Positions 1 through 11,881 of a DNA stretch of 64,000 nucleotides are shown here, one piece after another (position 1 is the stretch's first letter; every line of letters starts with the position of its first letter). Below the pieces are notes generated by a model. That model did not search any database. It was not told the origin of the DNA and was given only the letters and a program-made list of their open reading frames with translations. The stretch is from Rhodamnia argentea (lineage: Eukaryota; Streptophyta; Magnoliopsida; Myrtales; Myrtaceae): NCBI RefSeq assembly GCF_020921035.1, contig NC_063151.1, positions 29,704,934 through 29,768,933 of the forward strand. The letters are read 5' to 3'. The translations under genes and the position numbers were made by a program.

Positions 1-442
1 TACATATCATTCGAATGGCACTTCTCTCAGCATAGAAGGTCTTTTAGTGCCTCACTTAGAATGATTTTCTTTTGAGACCCTCTTGGATTGAGAAGAATGC
101 ATTCAAAAGATATAAAAGAAAAAGATTAAAACTCTCCTTATGTGCGAATGTAATGTAACCATGGATTAATGGAGTCAGAGTTCATGAGTCGTTCAACACA
201 CCATCTAGAGGCTAGAGGCTTCTCCTGGAAACTGCTACCAAGTAATTATATCTTTGCCTGACCGAGAGAAAAACTTGAATCTGCATAACATCAGTATATA
301 CACGAGTAGGAGAACTTCTGCTGAACTGTGGAACATCAGCAAGCTTAATGGTCAGAGATCCAGCAATTCACCATGGCAAGATTGCTGCTTCATCACTTGC
401 CTTGGAACATTCACATTACAAACATTACGACTATATGGACAA
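1..442. other. Left edge, 3' flank of the PPR gene
   Basis: No coding exon is recognisable here. The stretch lies just past the stop codon of the minus-strand PPR gene, so it probably holds that gene's 3' untranslated region and terminator. Short open frames exist on both strands but resemble no protein family. Confidence 0.4.
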
Positions 443-1933
443 CTATCTTCTCTCACTTTCTACCAGCAGTAGTTGGGATAAAATTTGTTTATCCAACTTG
501 AAACCTGCCATCTCTGCCTCCTTGCAAACTGCCTTAACCTTAGCCAGCCTCCCCGAAATCAAATAAATACCTATGATGGCACGGTATATATCATATGTTG
601 GAGAGAATCCCGCCTCCTTGAGTTTTGAGAAGTACCTGACAGCCCTAGGGAGGTCATTCAATGCTGCAAAAAGCTTTATTACCATGCGGTATGCTGGAAG
701 ATCAAGCAGGCAGTTCGAAGCCTCCATTTCCCAAACTACAGGCAATGCCTCCCGGTATTTGTTCTCTACATAACAGCTATGAATCATGGTAGTGTACACG
801 ACCACACTCAGTTCGTGGCCAGATTGTTTAAACCAACTAAAAAGACTTACAACAATTTCAAATTTTCCAAGTCTAATGCAGATCTTCATGATAGCTGTAC
901 AGTCCTGCTGGTTCAAGTTCAAATCTTCTCTTTCACCAAGCTCTTCTAATAATGCTAAAGCAAGCGTGCCTCTGTCTGGCTTCTTTCCAAGCTCCAGTAT
1001 TAGCTTTGCGTAGATGCTTGAATCCAGTAATCTGTTATGATCCTTGGCAACTCGGAGGAGCTTCCAAGCAAGATTCAAGCTTCCTCCTTTGATGAACCCC
1101 TTCACCATTGCCTCTATTACTCCACGACTTGCCAAACAAGTGAACTTTTCCAAGTTGATTGGCACCTTCAACTCATGATTCCTGGCTAGTACTTCAACGG
1201 TTGAAGCCAGTATCCGATCATCAGGAAATAGATTAGGCTGTTTCTGAGCCCAACTGAAAGTTTGTAGAGCCTTGTCAGGTAGACACATGTGACCTAATTC
1301 CCTGATGGTCAATGACAGCGATCCTTTCCGAAGAAAACGCAACCGCTTGTTGAGAACTTTAGATGCATTCTCTTCAGGAGGAAGCTTCCCAATCTCCCTT
1401 GCCAGACCGATGAGAAATCGTGGGTTCCGGTACACTTGCTCGGAGACAGAAGCCCTAGGACAAACCCCATTGGCCAAACCAAGTTTGACGTGTTTTTTCG
1501 AGGTGGGGAGTCCCAAAGGTCTGAGTTTATAAGGAAGTGGGAGCGGAAGAGCTCTTTCTCTGCTTAACTTCCCAGGTTTCTGAGGAATCCTTCCTTTGAA
1601 AAGCGATGATATTGCTTGAATCTCATCTTGATCCCATACAACATCAGTATCTCCTCCTACTCCTCCTTCAATCTCTAAATCAAGTCCTTCTTCATCAAAC
1701 GGATCAACGTGGGTCTGTTCAGTATCATCGCTCGTCTTCTTCAAGAACAGATTAGTTCCAAATGCAGGAGGGAGCTTGTCGCGCCGAGGGTAACGAAGAT
1801 TCTTGGGTAGCCTTTTGCCGCGAACTCTATTACCATGGTTTACTGCAAAAATTGTCAAGCTACAACTTAAAGTATTCAATTTCAGTGAATGTCCGCTTGA
1901 GAGTTCACATGGTGGCGGCAACACACGGGGCAT
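443..1933 (-). CDS. Pentatricopeptide repeat (PPR) protein, probably plastid targeted
   Basis: A single exon encodes 496 residues. PPR proteins bind organelle RNA and act in its processing, stability or translation. The C-terminal half, about residues 300 to 490, consists of degenerate helical repeats of about 35 residues; the clearest carry VVVYTTMIHSCYVENKYREA and AYRMVIKLFAALNDLPRAVR. No DYW or E extension follows, so this looks like a short P-class protein. The first 60 residues are rich in Ser, Arg and Lys and poor in acidic residues, as in an organelle transit peptide; an acidic linker follows at about residues 70 to 100. The first ATG of the open frame was taken as the start. It resembles Arabidopsis EMB975 (At2g01860), an embryo-essential protein, but that match is from memory and tentative. 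No intron or break is seen. Confidence 0.85.
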   Translation of the reverse strand: MPRVLPPPCELSSGHSLKLNTLSCSLTIFAVNHGNRVRGKRLPKNLRYPRRDKLPPAFGTNLFLKKTSDDTEQTHVDPFDEEGLDLEIEGGVGGDTDVVWDQDEIQAISSLFKGRIPQKPGKLSRERALPLPLPYKLRPLGLPTSKKHVKLGLANGVCPRASVSEQVYRNPRFLIGLAREIGKLPPEENASKVLNKRLRFLRKGSLSLTIRELGHMCLPDKALQTFSWAQKQPNLFPDDRILASTVEVLARNHELKVPINLEKFTCLASRGVIEAMVKGFIKGGSLNLAWKLLRVAKDHNRLLDSSIYAKLILELGKKPDRGTLALALLEELGEREDLNLNQQDCTAIMKICIRLGKFEIVVSLFSWFKQSGHELSVVVYTTMIHSCYVENKYREALPVVWEMEASNCLLDLPAYRMVIKLFAALNDLPRAVRYFSKLKEAGFSPTYDIYRAIIGIYLISGRLAKVKAVCKEAEMAGFKLDKQILSQLLLVESERR

Positions 1934-3550
1934 GGTTCACGCAGACGAGAAAATGAACGGACCAAATCGACTAGACCAAGACGAGATCGCTCCAATAATC
2001 TTCAACTTGGAGATTGAAGTTTTCTGCGCAGATAAAACCGGAAACCCCACACGGGCATTTCATCGAGCGGTTGGTCTGCCAGGCAGATCGCGCTAAAATC
2101 TTGCACAATCGGGTATTAAAGTAGGAGGGAACAGAGCAGAGGTACAAACGTAGGAAAGCTCGAATCGAGGTGATAGCAATAGAATCAATCTTCAATGCCG
2201 CTCACACAGTGGAGAATCGCTGGAAAGAAGAGGGAGCTTCGAAGAGCCATTAATCCCACGGAAGTGCGTTCGTCCGTGCGTGCATGGATAGTTGGACAGG
2301 GCGGTCCGTATTTGAACTAGTTTCCTCCGGTCTGTCGAGCGATTCCAATATTTAGGTTAGATCCGACCCGGATAACCGAACCAAATCAAACCAAAACGAA
2401 TGCTGTGCGTTCGGATGGAAAGGTCCGAGCTTGTTATATATGTTAAGCTTGATTAAAGAGTGAAAAAAGGAAGATGTGGTGTTATAAGATGTAATCGTCG
2501 TGTTTAACAACTCATCGGAATCGGGCTATTTTCATAAGCTAGAGAGACCTTATTGGAATTGTGTTGGCACATTTACGTCCACCCGAAATTGAAAATCAAA
2601 TCAAAGACACGAGTTCATAAATTTTTGAAATCAAAGATCGGCTCGGACTAATTAGTCGGGCCTAATTCTCGGGCGGTCTAAAAGAATCGATTGCACATGC
2701 TTAAAACATGTCTTCACAGCTCTTCGAGAGAGTCAACGTACAACTATTCACATGCCATGCCTGCCTACCTGGACAGTGGACATGCATGCCGTGTCTATCC
2801 CATGGAGGATAGCCCCATACTTGATCCTATTGCCACTGGCTTTGCAAATTGACCAAAGCTTCCTCAGTCTGCTTCTATTTTCATCAATAAACTCAAACCT
2901 CACAACGTAATTCCTCCTCGATATCACAACGAGAAGTCAGCACTCCACCCATAGATGATAGATGACAACTCTAAAGAAGAAATACAAAATGGGCTCATTT
3001 ACCGTGTGATAAATTACAGCAAATTTTAAGAATAATCACACTTATTTCTTCACATTAATATGACTAGCATTAGCAGCCAAAATCTAATAATTTAACAATT
3101 TAAATGATTTAAAAAAATTAAAACCAAAAAAATTGTCTATCCTGTCCGGGTGGGCGGTTTCAACTCCCAAATTGGCACTCTTGGTTTCGTTTTTATGGAA
3201 CCGGAAACCGGAATAGCACCGGCTAGTCCAAGAGGTTCCCCGTCCGGGGCGATTCTTGGTCTTGTCGATTCTTTTTGCTCACCCTTATGCCATTGTAAGA
3301 TTGCCATATCTATATTGTTATTTTTTTATCTTTTTTTCCTCTTTTTGATTTTCTTTGAGAAGAGATTTCATTTCATTTCATTTTTTTTTTTTTCTTTTCT
3401 CAACTAACATAAATATTTTCAATAATTTCCTTTGGTGCTCTTTATTTGTTCTCTTTCCCAATCTAATCATAGACGAGTGTATTTTTTTATTTTTATTTTC
3501 TCGTCTTATCTCCATTTCCAAATCAATTCACTTGTGAATTTTTTAGACTA

Positions 3551-4399
3551 CGTTTGGTCGTCCGGATTTTTAATCAAAATACGACTAGATCGAATAGGAC
3601 AAGAAATCCAAAAAAATTGTTATATCCTATCTATTGTTTGGTGAATTGCAAATATAATGTCGGATGAGTAGAGGCAAGGCGTGATTAAGATCAACTCCGT
3701 TTTGCTGAAACATCATAATGCTTTAGAAATTATTCAATGATAAGTTTTGATGAGTAAATTATTATTGAGCAGAGGTTCGTGCCATCTAAATTCGAGCAGA
3801 TCCAGTAGAACCAAAGGTCTTGATTTAAAGTCAAATCTTTGAAAATGACCCATTGACCTTGTTGTTGTATTGTCGAGCCAGTAAACAAGTGTTAAACAAT
3901 GAAATTATTCTATCTCTTTTCACAAATTGAAGATATACTCATGCAAGTCGTGCAAGAGAGCTATCTTGAAATTTGATTTTTAGCCTCAAGTTATTCATAA
4001 CATGTCGAGACCTTTCAAATGTTGGAAAGGATAAAGAGATTAAAAAACTGGGGATGTGATCTCATATCATACTAAATTGTCGATTAAATAATGTGGTTGT
4101 GGAAATACCCTACTTTGTTGCCGGAGACTCTAGCTTGGCATCGCCGAAGAGATAACCACACTTGACGATCACCGCCGCAAGGAGCCGACCCCCCATTGAA
4201 GAGGCGACTCGGGATGGTGGAGAGGTGGCTTGGTGCAAAGGAGAGGCAATGTTTGTTGAAAATTTTGATTCTCTATTTGCTCTCTTGAGAAATCCTATCC
4301 AAATCCATCACATATCACATATCCTCTCTGATGATATTTTTATCCAGACTATATCCCATCCGTGTCACCCTTTATCCTATATGGACGTCTACCAAACAC
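3551..4399. mobile_element. Possible MITE-like remnant
   Basis: The left end carries cgtttggtcgtccgg and the right end carries tggacgtctaccaaacac, which are imperfect inverted copies of each other (core TTTGGT...CGTCC). Both flanks contain ATCCTAT or ATAGGA stretches in inverted order. There is no transposase frame. Target duplications were not established, so the element and its limits are tentative. Confidence 0.3.
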
Positions 4400-6589
4400 A
4401 TAATACGATAAAACATATCATATCACGATTTTTATTCTAACGACGGAACGCAGCTTTAAGAATCCTCTTTTCTTGTGATTTTATCTTTTTGATAGATTTT
4501 TAAAGATATCGTATAATCAAATCAACGTTACGAGAAATTCATTCCACCATTCAAAATCCCGCCCAAATCCTTGAATTTTATTTCGTGCGTGATCTAAATG
4601 AATTTCATGTGAATTCGTCTCGCTTAATCTCTCTCTCTTTCTCTCTAAACAAACCCTAGGATTTCACCGGTGACTTGGTGGTCGATTTCGATCGGATTTC
4701 GTGTCATTTCTCTCGTTGATTCCATTGAGTTCATGTGATTTCGCCATTTTAGTGTTTCTACATTTCGAGAGCACTTACACAAAAGATCCAAATCGACACA
4801 CCTATGGTTTTTAGCAATTAAAAGTTTGATTTTGCATTCTGTTAGTTTTCATGCCGTTTCCATGGAGTTCGTGTATTATTCAACGTATTCAACGCTTTTT
4901 AAAAAAACAAACAAGACATATCAACGCTTGGAAACTCCTGGGTGTTATTCATTTTGAGTTGGCAACAATGGTCGGATTTGAGGCAGAGCCGGCGACTCTG
5001 GTAGTCACTAGACGAAGAAGATAGGCTGCGGACGTGGACGGAGGAGGAAGATGAGAGAGAGAAAAAATGAATTGTCTTTTTGTACTCGCTCGTCACGTCA
5101 TGAACACAGGATGATATGTAATCATTAAAAAGCTTTCTCGAATCATTGAAAGAAATGAGAGAATAAGACCGAAATTGAAAATACGTGAGATGAAAAACCC
5201 AAACTAAGCTCACGGGTAGGGCCATTGAGTGAGTGGATCCGATCAAAGGTAGTCCGATTCAAATTAACCCATATAATTTTCAGCAATTCGTACCTGACCC
5301 AATTCAACACGAGCACTGATTGTTGGCGATTTTTCTCCCATATTGTCACTTCTGATGAATGGGCGACTCCATAGACTAGTCGCCGAGTTGCTATTCTGGG
5401 CTAGGATCTCGTCATGAGCAACGCGTAGGCACAAGTCGGCATTGCGTCGATGATTTGCGAGGAGGCGCATGGCGGGGGTTAGATGATGTAACTTAGATCT
5501 TTGCCGGGTGAATATATTGAATTGTCTTTCAAGACCCAAAGGTCCAGCTGCCGCTGCCCAGTGCCTGCGTGGCCCAATTCAGCCCACAAGCCCCCCCCGT
5601 CCATGAGCAAACCTCTTCCACTGTTGTTCAAGGGCCCGCACGTGCGGCCCAGGTAACCCTAACCAGTTCTTGAATTTTTCCCTGTGCAAGGCCCCATTCA
5701 ATTTTAAAGATAGCACACATTTCGTAACCTACACGCGGTACATAGCCACATAGCATGACTTGTATAGTAGAATAAGATGATTTATTTTTATTTGATCTAC
5801 ATTATTGGTCGAATAGACTTTTCCTTCTCATCCATCCTTAAATTTTAAATCGAAATTGGACAAGTTGATGGGGTCTTTAAGGACGACAAATCGCTAAAGC
5901 AAGGCGAATGCACGAACATGGGTCATGACTCATGTGGCACGATTATGCCGTAAGGAGTGAGTATAGAAGCGAACATTTTCTCGGTCCCAACTTTGATTGT
6001 ACAGTAATAACGATGATAATAGTAATAGCTAACTATTGTGATGATAATTTGAGTAGCAAATCATCCTAAGTTCGCTTATTTATTGGTAGAAAAAGAAAGG
6101 AAAGATGTGAAGGTTGAGCTAACGACCTGATGAAGCGTTGCTGGCCCATTGCACGACAAAGTTAAAACGGATGCTTCGTCGGGTGTTTTATGTGGGTTTA
6201 CTCTCGCGCTCTGCTTGTTCCGTCAAAATTTTAAGAAACAATGGCTTACATTACTTGTAAGTATGAATGAATCAAAAACATTTTCGTCATTTATGAAAAC
6301 ATTTAAATATTAATTATTATCGATAATAAAAGTATTTTCATGAACTAATTATTTCAAAAGATAAAAGCAATCATTTCTAGAAAAATATAGCATAGCCATT
6401 ACCCAATTATAGCCTATCTCATGCAATTTCCATATATTTTGAACTTTTAGGCGAGGTTCAACAAAAAATTAAAATAAAATTAGGCGAGGTATCCAGGCGG
6501 TGCACCATCGTAGAAGAAAAGAAAAAAGTGATAACATAATATCGACGCTAAAAGAGTTGCTTAGGGCGACGATAGTCATATTTCTTTGT

Positions 6590-7200
6590 TTTTTTACTTT
6601 TATGTTCCGGAGAACGGGTTTGAAACAAAAATCATTTTGGTAACGTAATTTCATTTTTCTATTTTCGGGTCAAATTTATTATCTAAAAATAGATTTGGAA
6701 CAAAAATAAAAAGTAGAAATGTTATACTTTTATATTTCTAGAATATAAATAGAAATAAAAATTATTCTTGTTGTTCATTCCCTCTCGCTAGCCGTCATTC
6801 GCCATCCGTTGGCCGCTAATTGCCTGCCGCTGATTGCCTACCGGCGGTCTCCGGTCCTAGACTCCAGTTCCTCTTTTTGACGTTTGCCTCTTGTCGACCC
6901 TTGGTCTCTATCTGCCGGTCTCTAGCTGCCCTTCACCAATCTCCGATCCAAGGCCATCGGTTGAGGATCACCGTCTATCGGTTGCCTCACTCGCGTCCAT
7001 GCCACGGGTCACCTGTCACCAGCCATCGGTCTCTATCCGCCCTCCGCCAATCACAGGCCACCAATCCTCGCCCGTTGAGGCCCAATGGCCAACAATCGTA
7101 TAAATTTTATGTTGCTATAAAAAAAATATATTTTTAGAATAAAAATTTTGTATCATTATCAAACGCGCGTCTCTATTAAGAAACTCGCCTAATGAATAGA
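6590..7200. repeat. Dispersed repeat with AT-rich arms and a GC-rich core
   Basis: AT-rich arms (6590-6770 and 7095-7200) flank a C-rich core (6780-7090) in which words such as GGTCTCTATC and CCGTC recur. The arms contain roughly inverted words based on AGAAATA or TATTTCT. The structure looks like a short non-autonomous repeat, but no family could be named and the ends are approximate. Confidence 0.35.
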
Positions 7201-8440
7201 AATAGAGTCCGAAAAGATAATGATTATTATTGGTGCCCTTAGTAGACTTGAACAATTATTGCTGACTCATTTGGTGGGTGAGTGTACATCTTGCTGACAT
7301 GAGCTAAGATATTTACTCTCCATTTTGGGGGCATTCTCTCCTCCTTCTTGCAACTTATATTTATTTTTTCAATTTGATCCTCGATTTTTTTTTCTTTTGC
7401 ACAATAAAGTTCCTGGACTCATGAACTAGTACGTTTTTCCCCCAATAAAGTCCCTACATCGCCAATTTTAGCAAATTTGAACCAGATATGTATTTTTTTT
7501 TTTCGGGTTTTTTCCCCGAGTTTACTTCCTGAATTAAAGACGCAAAGTAATTTTTTAAATTCCGTTCGCCACCACTCCTATTTATTGCTTATTACGTCCT
7601 TTCCAATATTTCAAATACATTAAAAAAAGTACAGTTTTGAAATATCATGAAAAATTATACATGATCGATCGAGCATGATACTATTTGTATATTTTGGAAG
7701 GTTTTAGGTCCATCGCGTTAGATCGAAGATAAATCGTTTCGAGCAGGCATTTAAAAAATGCTATGACAAGCCACCTCACAAATCCTAAGCTCAACTGAGC
7801 ATTGCAATGCATATCAAAAGCAGTCACACTTCGAACCAAATCAAACTACCTAATTCAGTTTCTGATCCCTTGTCTCGATATTCTACGATTTGCTTTCACT
7901 TTAGTGGCTTGCAATTGAGTACCTCTCATTTCGTGATTTGGCCTTATAAAAACACACGTCGACTCATCAGTCATCAAAATAAACATACAACTTTTATAGG
8001 AATGGATGCAATATTTGTGTCTTATCTGGAAACGTCATCGTCTGAGCATCAAAATGAGGAGGCGACACTCGAGCATTGCTTCGATTTTTTACATCTTTTT
8101 TTGTTTGTGCGAACGTTTTTGCCCGCCCAATGCACGTGTCGCGAATTCGAGACGGTTTACTTAGGTTAGAACGGGGCAGTGATCATCGCACGGTCTCCCG
8201 AACGCGATCAAACTAAAAACACGGCCGCATTACCCCGCGAGACGAACGCCAGCGCACGCCTGGGCTCGAACCGGGGACCGCCACGGGAATCCGGCCCATC
8301 CCCGCCCCGAAACGCCCTCACTCACGAAGCACAAGAAGCACAAAGGCAGAAACACAGGGAGCACAAGCACCGAATCGAGAGAGGAGCTCGGCCAATGGAG
8401 GCCGAGGACGCGGATCGCTGACGTGGCCAAAGAACATTTG

Positions 8441-8688
8441 AAATCCCGCCTAAACCCCCCCGAGCGCTGATTTCACGATTTAACCCCTCTCTCTTTATTA
8501 TTTCCGCCTTCCGGCCTTTCCTCCAAGCCCATTCCCATTCTCTCTCTTTCTCTCTCGGAGGAAACCCTAAAGGTCGTCGAAGAGGTAAGCTTCGATCGCT
8601 TCCGATCAATCTTTCGAGGAATCGTTCGTTTTTCCACGCGCCCATTGCTTCGGTGCTCTTGCTCAGACGGCGTTCGTTTGGCTTGCAG
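8441..8688 (+). promoter_or_regulatory. HMGB leader region with a 5' UTR intron
   Basis: A pyrimidine-rich tract (CT-rich, about 8485-8555) typical of plant 5' leaders is followed by a likely leader intron. Its donor is AGAG|GTAAGC at 8585 and its acceptor TTGCAG ends at 8688. The start codon lies ten bases further on. A CCCGCC word at about 8444 resembles half of an E2F site, but this is weak. Confidence 0.55.
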
Positions 8689-8697
8689 GTTTCAATC

Positions 8698-10059
8698 ATG
8701 AAGGGAGGCAACTCGAAGTCGCAGTCCAGGAACGCTGCGTGAGTTGCAATTACCTTCGGCCTTTTCCTTGTGTGTTTGCGTGTGTGTTTTTCTCCTTCCT
8801 TGCATGATTCGCTGCTTCGAACCTCGTGAACGCCGATTACTTCTCGGTCGTCGTCGCTTCCCGTGATTTTAGATCTAAGATCTATTTTGCTCGTCGAGAA
8901 ACCGTGATGGAAATTGCTCGCGTAAATGTGTGTGTTATTGCGATGATTGTTGAAGTGATTGCGGCGTGATGTGCGGTTGTATAGGCTCTCGGTGAACAAA
9001 AGGAAATCGACTAAGAAGGAGAAGAAGGTGAAGGATCCTAACAAGCCTAAGAGGCCTGCCAGTGCCTTCTTCGTCTTCATGTAAGCCTATTCGTGGTCTT
9101 CAACATGCTTTTATTTTGTCTGGATGTCTTGAAGGTTTCTCGCCCTGCATAAGACGTGTTATCTTTTTTTTTTTTTAAGAACTTTCGTATGCTAAACTGG
9201 TTCATCTGATGAAAGTCCACCTGTTGATTTAGCTAGAATTGCGTGGTCAAAGCAGAAGCATGTCTTGTAATTTTTTCTGGAATAGCACTAAAATGTGTTG
9301 ACTTAACTCTAACCATTGTAGGGAAGAGTTCAGGAAGCAGTATAAGGAGAAGCACCCTAATAATAAATCCGTTGCTGCTGTGAGTGGATCTGCCCTTCCC
9401 AACCTCAGGCTCTAACGGTTACTTTTTGTTTATTTGAGTAGATACTGGTGACGTAGTTTATGACTTTCTTTTGTCTGTTGTAATTATGTTAAGGTTGGCA
9501 AAGCTGGGGGGACAAGTGGAAGTCATTGTCTGATGCTGTAAGTGATTTCTTTAGAGTCTCAAGTTGATTGATCACTGAAGTTGCTGTCATCGAGGGGGAT
9601 TTGAAGTTTATAATTCAATTTATCCTGCAAACGTAATTCTACATGAGCTAAACTTGGCCATGAAAATTGCAGGAGAAAGCTCCTTATATAGCCAAGGCTG
9701 ATAAAAGGAAGGTTGAGTATGAGAAGAACATGAAAGCTTACAACAAAAAACAGGTACATATTTCGGTAGGCTATATAAGTGTAACTTGTTCTCGGTGGTG
9801 TAAGAAAGTGTTTTCTATGACCATTTTCGCGTTTTGTTTGTTGGGTTAATTGCTCTTGTGGAAACTAGGCTGAAGGTACCAAAGCAGATGAAGAGGAATC
9901 TGAGAAATCTATGTCTGAGGTGAACAATGAAGAGGAAGATGAGGATGGCAGTGATGAGGTGAGTTGAATCTCTGTCATGTAATGAAGTCAGCTCTTTCCA
10001 GCCTTATATTTAGTGATTTGCTATTTCTTTGCTGATTGCAGGATGATGATGAGGAGTAG
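8698..10059 (+). CDS. HMGB: HMGB-type high mobility group chromatin protein, with an apparent frame break
   Basis: HMGB proteins bend DNA and loosen chromatin in the nucleus. Seven coding exons: 8698-8738, 8985-9080, 9322-9379, 9494-9537, 9673-9753, 9869-9958 and 10042-10059. The expected product is about 147 residues, close to Arabidopsis HMGB2/3 in length. A Lys-rich N-terminus is followed by one HMG box starting at KDPNKPKRPASAFFVFM and ending near KNMKAYNKKQ, then an acidic tail ending in EDDDEE. Exon 3 ends and exon 5 begins in phase 0, yet exon 4 is 44 nt, one base short. The loss lies at a run of six G just before DKWKSLSDA. Flanking codons are well conserved on both sides, so this is either a sequencing error or a real recent frameshift; no nearby splice site restores the frame. 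Confidence 0.88.
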
Positions 10060-11881
10060 ATATTTGGGAAGGGAAGGTAGTTTTTATCTAGGTCATCAAA
10101 TCGGTTTAGTTCTCTTTTGTCAAGGCATCTGTAGTTTGATGCTCATTTATTTTTTGGTGGCCCTCTGATTTTGTTCCCTTTGAAGAATGAAGATGAGTAC
10201 TTGTGGAAGGGGGAGAGCACAGCGACTTGTATTGTGCTTTAATGACTTTTAGATGGGGGCTTTTATATTGTGTAGAGCTATTATTAAGTAAATTCGATTT
10301 GTGATTTTATCCAGTTCGTACTTTTCTTCTTATATTTCACTTCAATTTTACTTAAATGAATAGCTAGTTCTAGTTTAATCGGCAATATCTCCCGGTATGC
10401 TTGCAATCTACTGCATGTTTGTCCTTGAAGCATGAAATGGGATGGAATGACTGTTCTACTGATTGATACTGTTGTTTCGGTGTTGTGAAATAAACTCTTA
10501 GGGAGTTGATGTAAATTTTCCTGGTGTAAACTGAATGCCAATTTTTTCTCGACAATGGAATTGCGATCTAGTTGAGTTGGATTGAAGTTGGGTTTGGATA
10601 GTTTATTTGCGTGCACGATCAAGTGATCAGCTAATCACTCGGCCTGCATCTTTTTGTCTCTAATGAGTAACCCTATTTCAACAGGCTAATGTTTTCCTGA
10701 TCAGTTCTGCGACAATGAGTGCATTGAAATTTGGTGAAATGGAATATGCAGCTATTGGTAATTTAGTCTTGGAATGGGTTGTGATGCTATGTTGGTTTGT
10801 CAAATCGTAATGCGTGGCGATGTTTGGTAGATGATGGTTCACTGCGGAGAGTTTATGCTCCCTAGTACTTTGCTGATAACGCTTTTCTTTCGGTTATGGT
10901 TACATGCGAGCTTGTCTGTTTGCCAGGATAGTACCTTTTGCTGAAAAGAGTTTTTGAAGATGTTTTTTTGTTGGACCTGGATATTCCACTGGCATTGGCA
11001 AACAAGTAGCGTGCAACCTAGGTGAAACACACTTTGCATCTGCTAGAATTGGAAGTATCCAAAGAGGAAGGACCGCTGTTATTTTAGCATCTGTACTAGA
11101 TGGCACGCTTGGACTTTAAGTAAAGCCGAAAGATTTTCAGACTAAAGCAGAAGAGAGATATATGCTTGTATGACAATCGCCTTTTCTAGATAGGCACGGG
11201 AGCCCGAATGCTTGGTGCACGTAGCGGTACAGGAAATACAGTGAGATGTTGATGTATCATTTCGGGACCCAAAACTGGCCTCGTCTTTTTGGTGACTACG
11301 GCACGTTTTTCCATTTTACAAGCAATAGTAGTATTTTTCCCGAGAATCATTTTAACTTTGCAGCCTTCCAGCAAACTCCTTCATTATCACTTTGCAGTAA
11401 ACAAAAATGTTGAGCACTGGCTCGAGCATTACAATCGAATTTTCTTCTTTTGTGACAACATGCATGACAAGTCTTGCTGATCGTAACATATATACTGGAT
11501 GTTTTGCCAGACTAAATTAACCAGCACGCCTCAGTCTCAGAAAATGAATCCAGATGTGAAGAAAACAAAAACTTTAGAACTCCCAAATAAGCGCGGCCTC
11601 CTAATTGCAAAGCCTGCTTTCAGGATCTGACTACAGAGAACTATAGCACTTCATAGGTACGTTGAGGTAATAACCCCGAGAAAGGGGAAGATGACATCAA
11701 CAAGACCGCACGTGCGAGATGAGTAGGCTCTCCCTTGCACATTCCCCATAGGCATCAAATTGCGAAGTTCGAAAGATGATGCCCTGAGCTTGTGACGTAA
11801 AAATCTGAGATCCTTTGGTCAATGCCTTAAGTAACAAACCCATCTCGCTCAAATGAATAGTACGTACACGTTTGCGGTTTC
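10060..11881. other. Interval between the HMGB and FANCJ 3' ends
   Basis: The two genes converge here. The first 250 bases or so are the likely HMGB 3' UTR, T-rich with a polyadenylation-like environment near 10220-10290. The right part, about 11500-11881, is probably the FANCJ 3' UTR. No gene is recognisable in the middle. Confidence 0.5.

Larger units (their letters stand above)
1934..8580. other. Gene-free interval between the PPR and HMGB genes
   Basis: About 6.6 kb without a supportable gene. It includes the leader and promoter of the minus-strand PPR gene (about 1934-2400) and the promoter of the HMGB gene (about 8000-8580). The middle is AT-rich with long T runs, and holds two possible transposon remnants listed separately. 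Open frames at 4899-5539 and 7807-8421 have no recognisable domain and unconvincing composition. Confidence 0.5.

Noticed and set aside
8322-9080. 252-codon minus-strand open frame
   Set aside because: It lies antisense to HMGB exons and promoter, with no domain.
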